Positions 54,087-61,913 of a DNA stretch of 64,000 bases are shown piece by piece (within the stretch, counting starts at the first letter, position 1; every line of letters begins with the position of its first letter). Position numbers and translations under genes: made by a program. The notes under the pieces were generated by a model. It was not told the DNA's origin and ran no database searches. It was given only the letters and a program-made list of their open reading frames with translations. Source of the stretch: CAZYFH01 sp964646815 (lineage in GTDB: Bacteria > Acidobacteriota > Vicinamibacteria > Vicinamibacterales > UBA8438); contig CAZYFH010000002.1 in assembly GCA_964646815.1 (NCBI GenBank), forward strand, positions 1 through 64,000, written 5' to 3'.

Positions 54087-54431
54087 ATGCTGGACACGTT
54101 ACCGGAGACGTTTCCGAACCCGACGCCGGAGCGGGACTACGAGATCGCCATTCGATGTCCAGAGTTCACCTCCGTCTGCCCCAAGACCGGCCTCCCGGAC
54201 TTCGGAGAGATCGTCATCACCTATGTGCCAGACGAACGGTGTATCGAATTGAAGGCGTTGAAGTACTACCTAATCGGCTTTCGAGATCGCGGCATCTTCT
54301 ACGAGCAGGCCACGAACCAAATCCTCGACGACCTCGTCGCCGCCTGTTCCCCCCGCCGGATGACGGTCGTGGGAGCCTTCTCGGTCCGCGGCGGCATCAG
54401 CACTGAGGTGACGACCACCTACGAACGATGA
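54087..54431 (+). CDS. queF: NADPH-dependent 7-cyano-7-deazaguanine reductase QueF (type I)
   Basis: 114-aa enzyme that reduces preQ0 to preQ1 in queuosine synthesis. The catalytic cysteine is in FTSVCPKTGLPDFGEI, followed by the aspartate. ELKALKYYLIGFRDRGIFYE is the E(S/L)K(S/A)hK(L/Y)Yh-type NADPH-binding stretch of the family. The short length fits the single-domain type I. The stop overlaps the ATG of the Smr gene (ATGA), so they are coupled. Other queuosine genes are not near. Confidence 0.95.
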   Translation: MLDTLPETFPNPTPERDYEIAIRCPEFTSVCPKTGLPDFGEIVITYVPDERCIELKALKYYLIGFRDRGIFYEQATNQILDDLVAACSPRRMTVVGAFSVRGGISTEVTTTYER

Positions 54432-54715
54432 CCGATGACGGCGAAACCGCGCACGTCGTGCCCATCGACGGGGCACTCGATCTTCACGCCTTTGCGCCCC
54501 GCGACGTGAAATCTGTCGTCGAAGAGTATGTCCGAGCCGCGGTTCAGGCCGGCGTGACCGAGGTGCGTCTCATCCATGGCCGCGGCACCGGCGTACAGCG
54601 CGGCATCGTCCAGGCTGTGCTCGAACGCCATCCGCTCGTGCGCGCCTTTACCGATGCCCCCGAATCGCATCTCGGGGCCACCGTTGCCATCCTCGAGCGC
54701 AGCCGAACGGAGTGA
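54428..54715 (+). CDS. Smr domain protein
   Basis: 95-aa protein consisting mainly of an Smr domain: LDLHAFAPRDVKSVVEEYV, then VRLIHGRGTGVQRGIVQAVL. The (L)DLHG and HGxGxG motifs are the conserved loops. Smr domains act as nucleases or in handling of branched DNA and, in other proteins, ribosome rescue. It is translationally coupled to queF and is followed 3 bases later by the nitroreductase gene. Confidence 0.87.
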   Translation: MTDDGETAHVVPIDGALDLHAFAPRDVKSVVEEYVRAAVQAGVTEVRLIHGRGTGVQRGIVQAVLERHPLVRAFTDAPESHLGATVAILERSRTE

Positions 54716-54718
54716 GGG

Positions 54719-55405
54719 ATGGATAGGCCGGGAGGGAACCGACAGGCGCGATTCGTCCCGCTGCAGGGGCATCGAACCTACCCGGAGCCGGAGATGCTCC
54801 GCAGGGCCGACGCGTTCGCCACCTGCATGCGCCGCCGTCGCACCGTGCGGCATTTCTCCGAGCGACCGGTTCCACGGGCGGTGATCGACCGCTGCGTCGA
54901 CGCGGCGGCCAGTGCCCCGAGCGGGGCCAACCTGCAACCGTGGCACTTCGTCGTCGTCAGCGACGCGGTGGTCAAGCGGCGGATCCGGCTCGCGGCGGAG
55001 AAGGAGGAGCGCGCGTTCTATGCGGAACGCGCCCCGCGCGCGTGGCTCGACGCGCTGGCACCGCTCGGCACCGACGACGACAAACCGTATCTGGAAACCG
55101 CCCCGTATCTCATCGTCATCTTCGCCGAGCCGTATCACATAGAGCGAGGCGGACGTCGCGTCAAGCATTACTACGTGCCCGAATCGGTCGGGATCGCCAC
55201 CGGGCTTCTGGTCGCCGCTGTCCACTACGCCGGCCTGGTGTCGCTAGTCCATACACCCAGCCCGATGGGATTCCTCACAGAGGTGCTCGAGCGGCACGCT
55301 ACGGAACGACCGTTCCTGATTCTTGTGGTCGGCCACCCACGCGACGACGCCGTCGTCCCCCGCATCATCAAGAAACGGTTGACCGACGTCACGACGTACA
55401 TCTGA
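54719..55405 (+). CDS. Nitroreductase family flavoprotein
   Basis: 228-aa FMN-dependent oxidoreductase. It shows the FMN-binding start MRRRRTVRHFSERPVPRAVI, APSGANLQPWHFVVV, and late SVGIATGLLVAAVHYAGLVS with HTPSPMGFL. The family reduces nitro compounds, quinones or flavins, and some members are dehalogenases (iodotyrosine-deiodinase-like proteins share this N-terminal FVPLQGHRTYPEPEMLRRA layout). The true substrate is not evident. It is the third gene of a queF-smr-nitroreductase run. Confidence 0.88.
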   Translation: MDRPGGNRQARFVPLQGHRTYPEPEMLRRADAFATCMRRRRTVRHFSERPVPRAVIDRCVDAAASAPSGANLQPWHFVVVSDAVVKRRIRLAAEKEERAFYAERAPRAWLDALAPLGTDDDKPYLETAPYLIVIFAEPYHIERGGRRVKHYYVPESVGIATGLLVAAVHYAGLVSLVHTPSPMGFLTEVLERHATERPFLILVVGHPRDDAVVPRIIKKRLTDVTTYI

Positions 55406-55410
55406 ACACG

Positions 55411-56448
55411 GTGCCCCAACATTCGATCCCGGACCGACTCCCTGCAGGCAAGCTGCCGTCCGAGGATTTGGTCCGGATCATCGCTTCGCTCCCGGCGGCT
55501 GATCCCCGCGTGTTGCTCGGACCCCGTCCGGGAGAGGACGCAGCCGTCATCGAGTTGGGCGACCGCTGCCTTGTCGCCGCGACCGATCCGGTAACGTTCG
55601 CGACGGACCGCATCGGCTGGTACGCGGTGCACGTCAACGCCAACGACGTGGGGGTCATGGGCGCCCAGCCGCGGTGGTTCCTCGCCGTTGTGCTGCTACC
55701 CGTGGCATCGAGCACGCGAGGACTGGCCCGGGCCATCATGGACGACATCGGCGCCACCTGCGACGAGCTCGGCGTGACGGTCTGTGGTGGGCACACCGAA
55801 ACGACCCCCGGCATCGAACGCCCGATCGTCGTCGGGCAGATGCTGGGCGAGGTGTCGCCTCAACAATTGGTGCGCAAATCTCGGCTGGCGGTCGGCGACG
55901 ACGTCATCTTGACCCAGGGCGCGGCCATCGAAGGGACCGCCATCCTCGCGAGAGAGCTACGGCCGCGACTCGATGGCCGTGTGCCGGATGAGCTATTGGA
56001 GCGCGCCGGCCGGTTGTTGTTCGACCCAGGGATCAGCGTCCTGCCGGCTGTCCGTGTCGCCCTCGGCGCCGGCGACATCCATGCCATGCATGATCCAACC
56101 GAAGGCGGCGTGACGTGCGCATTGGCCGAGCTGGCCGCGGCGGCCGGTCGGGGACTTGAGGTGTTCGCCGATCGGATCGCGGTCCTCGACGAGACACGGA
56201 CCATCTGTGAATGTCTCGACGTCGACCCGCTGCGGTTGATTGCATCCGGCGCGCTTCTGGTCGCGACCCCACCGGCGGCGACCGCGTCGGTCACCGCAGC
56301 GCTTACCACGGCCGGGATTCCCGCCAACGTGGTTGCCGTCGTAAGGCCGGAGGATGATGGCATCGTGATTCGCGATGGTCAGAGAAGTCGCCCGTTGGCG
56401 CCGGACGCGCGCGATGAGCTCGCGCGCGTCCTGGAGAGCGTCCGTTGA
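55411..56448 (+). CDS. AIR synthase-related protein (PurM/HypE-like fold)
   Basis: 345-aa ATP-binding protein of the AIR synthase superfamily. It shows GPRPGEDAAVIELG, ATDPVTFATDRIGWYAVHVN and NDVGVMGAQPRWFL, CGGHTETTPGIERPIV and MHDPTEGGVTCALAEL. These are the hallmarks of the group containing HypE, ThiL, SelD and PurM. The HypE C-terminal cysteine motif and the SelD N-terminal Cys/Sec motif are both missing, so its reaction cannot be named. The GTG at 55411 is five bases after the nitroreductase stop. Confidence 0.8.
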   Translation: MPQHSIPDRLPAGKLPSEDLVRIIASLPAADPRVLLGPRPGEDAAVIELGDRCLVAATDPVTFATDRIGWYAVHVNANDVGVMGAQPRWFLAVVLLPVASSTRGLARAIMDDIGATCDELGVTVCGGHTETTPGIERPIVVGQMLGEVSPQQLVRKSRLAVGDDVILTQGAAIEGTAILARELRPRLDGRVPDELLERAGRLLFDPGISVLPAVRVALGAGDIHAMHDPTEGGVTCALAELAAAAGRGLEVFADRIAVLDETRTICECLDVDPLRLIASGALLVATPPAATASVTAALTTAGIPANVVAVVRPEDDGIVIRDGQRSRPLAPDARDELARVLESVR

Positions 56449-56487
56449 TTGAATGCTAGACTAGACTCTGCGGAGGCGGAGGCAAAC

Positions 56488-57360
56488 GTGTCCGCACAGC
56501 AACAACTCGAGCTGATCAACAAGGAGCTCTGGCTCGTTCTGTCGCTGTTCGTCATCGCCCTGCTCATCAACCTCGTGTCGGCCGAACAGATGGTGCTGGC
56601 GTTCTATACGCTCCCGACCGTCTTCTTCGCCTACATGTACGGCCGGCGCCACGCCATCATCACCGCAACGGCGAGCGTTCTCATCGTCGTCCTGCTCGTC
56701 TACTTCAACCCGCTCATCGCCGCCTTTGCCGGGGCCGGCCAGGCGACGATGCCAGGTGGCGAGTGGATCGACATCACGGTGTGGGGCAGCATGCTCATCG
56801 TCACCGGCTACATGATGGGCACGCTCTACCAGGCCAAAGACGAACAGCTGATCCTCCGGCACTTCGTCTCGAAGGACGAATGCACCGAGAACGACTCCTA
56901 TCGGGTGTCGGTCGACGCTACAAAGATTTCCGCCCAGTTGAAAATGGACTCGGAGCGCATCGAGGACATTCGTGCGTCGGCGCTCCTGCACAATATCGGC
57001 AAGCTCGACATCAGCCGCCAGATCCTTCACAAGACCGCGCGGCTGATGGAATCCGAATTCATCGAGATGCAGAAGCACGTCGAGAAGGGTATCGCGATGC
57101 TCGAGCCGGTCGGCGGATCACTGCGTCGCATCCTGCCGACCATCCTGTCGCACTACGACAAATACGACGGCTCGGGATATCACCAGACGCACGGCGAGGA
57201 CATCCCGACGGAGGCGCGCATCATTGCCATGGTGGACGTGTTCGATTCGCTGACCAGCAACCGGCCGTATCGGAAGGCCATGTCACCGTTCGAGGTGCGT
57301 GAGATGCTCACCAAGGGCGCCGGAACCGAGTTCGACCCAAAGGTCATCGAGGCCTTCTAG
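56488..57360 (+). CDS. Membrane HD-GYP-like protein with altered catalytic motifs
   Basis: About 290 aa. Three to four N-terminal hydrophobic helices (LVLSLFVIALLINLVSAEQM, IITATASVLIVVLLVYFNPL, MLIVTGYMMGTLY) precede a C-terminal HD-GYP domain, normally a cyclic-di-GMP phosphodiesterase. The HD dyad is changed to His168-Asn169 (LLHNIGK) and GYP to GYH (230-232); the upstream metal histidine is also not visible. So it may be inactive or a binding protein. Start GTG 56488 with GGAGGCGGAGG; TTG 56449 is possible. The stop TAG is followed by 15 codons of family-like sequence (VTFQKGEMEVPSLVI), suggesting a recent truncation. Confidence 0.78.
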   Translation: MSAQQQLELINKELWLVLSLFVIALLINLVSAEQMVLAFYTLPTVFFAYMYGRRHAIITATASVLIVVLLVYFNPLIAAFAGAGQATMPGGEWIDITVWGSMLIVTGYMMGTLYQAKDEQLILRHFVSKDECTENDSYRVSVDATKISAQLKMDSERIEDIRASALLHNIGKLDISRQILHKTARLMESEFIEMQKHVEKGIAMLEPVGGSLRRILPTILSHYDKYDGSGYHQTHGEDIPTEARIIAMVDVFDSLTSNRPYRKAMSPFEVREMLTKGAGTEFDPKVIEAF

Positions 57361-57474
57361 GTCACCTTCCAGAAGGGCGAAATGGAAGTTCCTTCCCTCG
57401 TCATCTAACATTCAGTATCGGCGGGCCACCAAGACGGCCGCGACGAGATCCTCCTCATACGATTAGCCAACCTG

Positions 57475-58446
57475 ATGACGCGGACTTCGCCGTGGCCTGC
57501 TAGTGCCCGGCACGGGCCGTCGTGCTTCGCCGTCATCACGCTCGCCGCCTGGGCCGGAAGTGGGTTACCCAGCGCCGCGATCGCGCAGCCGTCGGCTCTG
57601 CCGGAACTGGTGGTCGAGGCTCCGGACCACTTGAGCCCTATCGCCGACCGGATCGGACAACTCGATGCCGGCCGGCTCGCCGCGGTGATGCGCCTTACCG
57701 GGTTTACGACGCCAGGACGCCCAATCCGCGTCGTGCTGGTGCCGGCGAACTCCCGCATTGCGCGTGACACCGCGCCCTGGATTGCCGCGTTTGCGGACGC
57801 CGGCCGCGATCTCATCGTCCTGTTTCCCGACCGGATCGGCGCCTACCCGTACGACTCGCTCGAGGTCGTCATCCATCACGAGGTGGCCCACGTCCTCGCG
57901 GCGCGCGCCGCCGGAGGTGGCCGCCTGCCGCGCTGGTTCAACGAGGGTGTCGCCAGCACCGCGGAACGGAGCTGGAGCCTCGCAAACCGGTCCCGGTTCA
58001 TCTGGGAGTCCATCGTGGCCGGCAAGGTGTCGGTGACCGAGCTCGAAGGCTTGTTCGACGGGGGTCGTCGTGAATCGGTGCGAGCCTACGTGCTGTCACA
58101 CGCGTTCGTCAGAAGTCTCCTCCAACGATTCGGTCCCGGCACGGTTCGCCGAATTCTGGACCGCGTGGCGGCCGGCGACACCTTCGACCAGGCGTTCCTG
58201 ACGGTCACCGGAATGACCGTGACGCGGGCCGCGCGCCTGTTCTGGCAAAGCGCGAGCGGCTGGGAGGAGTGGCTGACGATCGCGGCCAGTCCGTACACGT
58301 TGTGGAGCGTGATGACCGCGCTCTCACTCGTGGCGATCTGGCGTCACCGGCGGCGTCGTGCCGAGAGACGGCGGCAGTGGGAAGCGGAGGAGCGCGCGGA
58401 GGACCAGGAGTGGGAGGAGCACCGGAGCAAGTACAGGCTGCACTAA
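57475..58446 (+). CDS. Exported peptidase MA-like zinc metalloprotease
   Basis: 323-aa protein with a signal peptide (ending near IAQ), a soluble domain holding the gluzincin motif HHEVAHVLAA and RWFNEGVASTAE (second Glu ligand), then a hydrophobic helix near residue 275-290 (YTLWSVMTALSLVAIW) and a highly charged C-terminal tail. The active site is thus predicted outside the cytoplasm with the tail inside. The peptidase MA family has this layout; the substrate is unknown. It stands alone, 67 bases after the tail of the HD-GYP gene. Confidence 0.85.
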   Translation: MTRTSPWPASARHGPSCFAVITLAAWAGSGLPSAAIAQPSALPELVVEAPDHLSPIADRIGQLDAGRLAAVMRLTGFTTPGRPIRVVLVPANSRIARDTAPWIAAFADAGRDLIVLFPDRIGAYPYDSLEVVIHHEVAHVLAARAAGGGRLPRWFNEGVASTAERSWSLANRSRFIWESIVAGKVSVTELEGLFDGGRRESVRAYVLSHAFVRSLLQRFGPGTVRRILDRVAAGDTFDQAFLTVTGMTVTRAARLFWQSASGWEEWLTIAASPYTLWSVMTALSLVAIWRHRRRRAERRRQWEAEERAEDQEWEEHRSKYRLH

Positions 58447-58500
58447 ACCCCGGAGATCACTTGCGTGGCATCCGTAGCGCAGGTCTTGGGTAGCCTGTGC

Positions 58501-58578
58501 TCCGGGTTCGAGATTCAGGGTTCCAGGTCCCGCTCGGGCTACCTCAATCGAACCGGGAACCCGGAACCCGGAACCCCG
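58501..58578. repeat. GGGTTC/GAACCC intergenic repeat, inverted pair
   Basis: Reverse units (CCGGGTTCGAGATTCAGGG, TTCCAGGTCCCG) face forward units (CGGGAACCCGGAACC, CGGAACCCCG) between two convergent genes. The pair could fold into a hairpin terminator-like structure. Confidence 0.65.
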
Positions 58579-58588
58579 CCAATTTGCC

Positions 58589-59506
58589 TTACCATGGCTC
58601 CAGCCCGAGCAGACGCGCCGGATTGCGACGCGCCATGACGTCGATCTGGTCCTGGGAGATGCCCTCGCCACGCAGAGCTCGAACATAGGCGCGTAGACCA
58701 TCGGCATGCAGCGGCGTGTCGGCCTGCCCGAGATCTGACGACATCACGAAGCGCTCGGCACCGACCTCGCGAATCGCCGACGCGTAGTCCGTGATCGCGA
58801 GGCGACCGGAGTGCACCGCGAGCCAGTCGATTTCCATAAGCGCGCCCAACGCGGCCATTTCCCGCATCTGCTCCCGCGTCGCCTCCTGGCCGAACACGTG
58901 TGTCACGAGAATACGGCGCACGCCGCGCCGCTGCGCTTCCGGGATCAGACGCAGCACCTCCCCGGGGGATGAGTGCCCCATCGCGAGCGCCAGATCGTGA
59001 TCAGCAATGAGTGAAAAGACCTCAAGCACCGCGGGCACCGGCGCGCCGTCCGCCATCACCGAGACAAATGGCCCGTGCCCTCCCGCTGCCGTGACGTAGT
59101 ACTCGGCGTCGAACGTCGGCAGCCAGACGACCTTGCCGCGCCCGCCAGTGAACTGCACCATCTGACGCACCGCCTCCGGATTGATTCCGCCGACCGCCCG
59201 GTTGAGGACGAGCCCCCCGTAGATCTCGATGCCGTCGACCTCCTGCATCGCGAGCGCCGCGCGATCCGCGGTCATAGTGAAGTGGTTCTTCAGGAGGATG
59301 GCGCGCAGCCCTGCATCCCGGGCAAGACGCGCCGCCTCGACGTCCATGACGGACCGCGGTCGTGAGTCGGGCCCGGTGTGGAAGTGCAAATCGACCACCC
59401 CCACCAGGGAGACGTCATCGGTCTGGGCTCGAACGACCGACGCCACCGAAATCGCGAGCACCAGGCACGGCACCGCACGACGTAGCACTCCCACCGCATC
59501 GGCCAT
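58589..59506 (-). CDS. Exported DUF6282 family (amidohydrolase-like) protein
   Basis: 305-aa protein. A signal peptide ends at VRAQ. The mature part is amidohydrolase-like: VVDLHFHTGPDSRPRSVMDV with the DxHxH metal motif, AILLKNHFTMTADRA, YGGLVLNRAVGGINPEAV, HDLALAMGHSSPGEV and ILVTHVFGQEATREQM. This is DUF6282, as I recall that family. Function is unknown but hydrolysis of a small exported substrate is a reasonable inference. The ATG at 59506 is chosen because GAGG lies about seven bases upstream and it opens the signal peptide. Confidence 0.85.
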   Translation of the reverse strand: MADAVGVLRRAVPCLVLAISVASVVRAQTDDVSLVGVVDLHFHTGPDSRPRSVMDVEAARLARDAGLRAILLKNHFTMTADRAALAMQEVDGIEIYGGLVLNRAVGGINPEAVRQMVQFTGGRGKVVWLPTFDAEYYVTAAGGHGPFVSVMADGAPVPAVLEVFSLIADHDLALAMGHSSPGEVLRLIPEAQRRGVRRILVTHVFGQEATREQMREMAALGALMEIDWLAVHSGRLAITDYASAIREVGAERFVMSSDLGQADTPLHADGLRAYVRALRGEGISQDQIDVMARRNPARLLGLEPW

Positions 59507-59597
59507 ATCCACCACCTCGCTCGGCACTATCATAGGGCGGTTCGTCTGTTCGCTGGTGCGCCCTCGGGGCGTCACCAGCACACTCTCACTTCTACGC

Positions 59598-59858
59598 ATG
59601 GCGGGACACGAGATGCGTGAGCCACGATCCCATCCGTGGATCTGGGCCGTCTACATCGCGCTCTTCGGCGCATCCGTGCCATGGTATCTCCCGACCGGCG
59701 GCCCGCTGCGTTTGTGGTTCGGGCTTCCGCACTGGGTCGTGATTTCCGTCTCGGCGAGCCTTGCCGTCGCGCTCTTCACCGTGTTCGTGATTTCGCGCTT
59801 CTGGTCGGAGAACGCGGATGATGAACCGCCGGCGCCTATTGAGGACCGCGAAACATGA
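59598..59858 (+). CDS. DUF3311 family small membrane protein
   Basis: 86-aa protein with two hydrophobic helices (AVYIALFGASVPWYL and HWVVISVSASLAVALFTVFV), a charged linker (GGPLRLWFGLP) and an acidic C-terminal tail. This matches DUF3311, a family regularly found upstream of sodium:solute symporters, probably as an accessory subunit. The stop overlaps the symporter start (ATGA), so the two are coupled. An ATG at 59613 is an alternative start. Confidence 0.88.
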   Translation: MAGHEMREPRSHPWIWAVYIALFGASVPWYLPTGGPLRLWFGLPHWVVISVSASLAVALFTVFVISRFWSENADDEPPAPIEDRET

Positions 59859-61318
59859 GCCTGGCGGTCGGCGCGGGCGCGGCCGTAGGCCTCTACCTGC
59901 TGGTGCTCGTCGCGGTCGGTTACGCCACTCGCCGCCGCGGAGCCCAAGCGGCACTCGGTGAGTTTTATCTGGCCGGCCGCAGCCTCAGCGGTTTCGTCCT
60001 GCTGCTGACGCTCTACGCGACGCAATACAGCGGCAACACGCTGCTCGGGTACCCCGGGGAGGCGTTCCGCCTCGGCTTCGCGTGGGTCATGAGCATCAGC
60101 TTCATGATGGCGATCATCGTCGTCTACCTGCTCTTCGCGCCCAGGCTCCAACAACTCGCCCGACGACATGCGTTCGTGACGCCGGGCGACTGGTTCGCCT
60201 ACCGGTTTGACTCGGCCGCGCTGACGCTGTTCGCCAACGTGTTGCTCATCGCCGCGATCTCCAACTACCTGCTGGCCCAGCTGATGGCCATGGGCCACGT
60301 CACGGAGGGGCTTTCGGGTGGCGTTGTGCCGTACTGGGTCGGTGTCGTCCTGCTGAGCCTAGTGGTCATCATCTACGAAACCGTCGGTGGCATGCGGGCA
60401 GTGGCGTGGACGGACTGCGTCCAGGGGATCATGCTCATCGTCGGACTGGTCGGGCTCCTGGTGGCAGTGGCGCCGACGCCCGAGCATCTCGCGGAACTCA
60501 CTACATCAATCGCCTCTGATGCGCCTGACAAAGTCGCTGTGCCTTCTTGGGCGCTCAGCCGCAACTGGATCAGCACCATCATCCTGATCGGGTTCTCGGG
60601 CGCCGTCTATCCGCACGCGATCCAACGCATCTACGCCGCCCGTGACACGCGGACGTTGAAGCGGGCGTTCGCCATGATGGTGTTTCTCCCGCTGGTCACG
60701 ACCGGGGTCGTCTTCATGGTCGGCATCCTCGCCATCCGGGAGCTCGGCGGTGTGGCGGACCCGGACCAGGTGGTCCCGATGCTGCTGACGACGTGGAGCA
60801 CTCGTTCGATGTTGCTCTACAGCTTGTGTGTCGTGGTGATCACCGCCATTGTCGCTGCCGTGATGTCGACGGCGGATTCCGTGTTGCTCAGCCTCTCATC
60901 GATTCTCGCCAAGGACGTCCTCGGCACGACGCTCCTGCGGGGCGCGTCCGAGGAACGGCTGACCCGCGTTGGAAAGCGGCTGTCCTGGGGCATCGTCGTC
61001 GTGTTGGTGTTAATCGCGCTGAACCCGCGGATCACATTGTGGGGGTTGACCGAGATCAAGATGGAGATCCTCGCGCAGGTCGCACCGCTGTTCGTCCTGG
61101 GTGTCACCTGGAGGCGACTCACGACGCGGGCCGCCCTGTCGGGCATGCTCGCCGGCACCGCGTCGTATGTTGGTCTATTGCTGGCGGGGCTTCCTGAACT
61201 CTGGAACCTCCACGCGGGTGTCGCGGCGCTCGGCGTCAACGTGATGGTGTGCGTCGCGATGACGCTTGCCGAGACCGCACCCACCTGGTCGACAGCCGAG
61301 ACGACCAGCGCCTCCTGA
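59855..61318 (+). CDS. Sodium:solute symporter family (SSS) transporter
   Basis: 487-aa inner-membrane transporter with about 13 hydrophobic helices. It has the SSS signatures EFYLAGRSLSGFVLLLTLYA near the start, GGMRAVAWTDCVQGIMLIVG in the middle and AVMSTADSVLLSLSSILAKD late. The pairing with DUF3311 is typical for a branch whose substrates are mostly uncharacterised; organic acid, amino acid or sugar uptake with sodium is possible. It is translationally coupled to the DUF3311 gene. Confidence 0.93.
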   Translation: MSLAVGAGAAVGLYLLVLVAVGYATRRRGAQAALGEFYLAGRSLSGFVLLLTLYATQYSGNTLLGYPGEAFRLGFAWVMSISFMMAIIVVYLLFAPRLQQLARRHAFVTPGDWFAYRFDSAALTLFANVLLIAAISNYLLAQLMAMGHVTEGLSGGVVPYWVGVVLLSLVVIIYETVGGMRAVAWTDCVQGIMLIVGLVGLLVAVAPTPEHLAELTTSIASDAPDKVAVPSWALSRNWISTIILIGFSGAVYPHAIQRIYAARDTRTLKRAFAMMVFLPLVTTGVVFMVGILAIRELGGVADPDQVVPMLLTTWSTRSMLLYSLCVVVITAIVAAVMSTADSVLLSLSSILAKDVLGTTLLRGASEERLTRVGKRLSWGIVVVLVLIALNPRITLWGLTEIKMEILAQVAPLFVLGVTWRRLTTRAALSGMLAGTASYVGLLLAGLPELWNLHAGVAALGVNVMVCVAMTLAETAPTWSTAETTSAS

Positions 61319-61358
61319 GCGCCACCCAGCTACGGCCGGAACCGCGGGCAACTCGGCG

Positions 61359-61778
61359 ATGTGGCGATGTCCAGCCTGCGGCCGGCGCTTCGCCAGGTGA
61401 CAGCAGGCCCACTCGTGTCAGCGCACATCGCTTGCCTCCCATCTCGGGAAGGGCCGGCCCCAGGCTCGCGCGATCGACGAGGCGCTCGACCGGGCCATCG
61501 CATCCAACGGATGCTATCGCGCGGTGCCGACAAAGACTCCGATCAACCTGCTGACCCAGACGTCGTTCGGTGGCGTAGGGAGCCGCAGGAACTGGGTCAA
61601 CTTCGGCTTCGTGCTGACGCGAGAAATCTCGAACCCACGTATCCCGCAGACGGAGCGGATCTCGACGCGGGCCGTCGTGCACACGGTCAAGCTGACGTCT
61701 GTCGCCGATGTCAACCGGCAGTTGAAAGCCTGGATCCGCGAGGCGTATCAGGTCGGCGAGGTGGCCGGATGGCGATGA
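61359..61778 (+). pseudogene. DUF5655-like gene with in-frame TGA
   Basis: One continuous 140-codon frame is interrupted only by TGA at 61398-61400. It reads MWRCPACGRRFAR-stop-QQAHSC, a zinc-knuckle start, then ASHLGKGRPQARAIDEALDR, VPTKTPINLLTQTSFGGV and GFVLTREISNPRI, ending KAWIREAYQVGEVAGWR. This matches DUF5655 proteins, as I recall them. The TGA most simply comes from a CGA arginine codon by C-to-T. Translation from a GTG at 61524 could still give the last 84 residues. Function of the family is not established. Confidence 0.65.
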
Positions 61779-61913
61779 GCGGATGTCCGAATCGCGAAGG
61801 AAAGGACGTAAGCTTGGGCTTCACCCGACCGTAAGACACGTAAGAACTGCCTGAGGCATTGTCAAGGAATGCAACTGTTCTCACGTCACGTCGTCTTCTC
61901 CTACGGATTCCCT

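Noticed and set aside
55411..56448. SelD (selenide water dikinase) or HypE assignment
   Set aside because: The N-terminal Cys/Sec-containing motif of SelD and the C-terminal cysteine motif of HypE are both absent.
5001..57360. Paired diguanylate cyclase and HD-GYP genes as one dedicated signalling module
   Set aside because: They are 50 kb apart with no shared context, and the HD-GYP protein is degenerate.
58501..58530. tRNA-like GGTTCGAGATTC string
   Set aside because: It is part of the GGGTTC/GAACCC repeat; no acceptor stem or anticodon arm can be drawn around it.
61398..61400. TGA in the DUF5655-like gene as selenocysteine
   Set aside because: The position is not a redox motif, no SECIS-like hairpin is apparent downstream, and no selenoprotein machinery is in the window. 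A CGA-to-TGA change is simpler.
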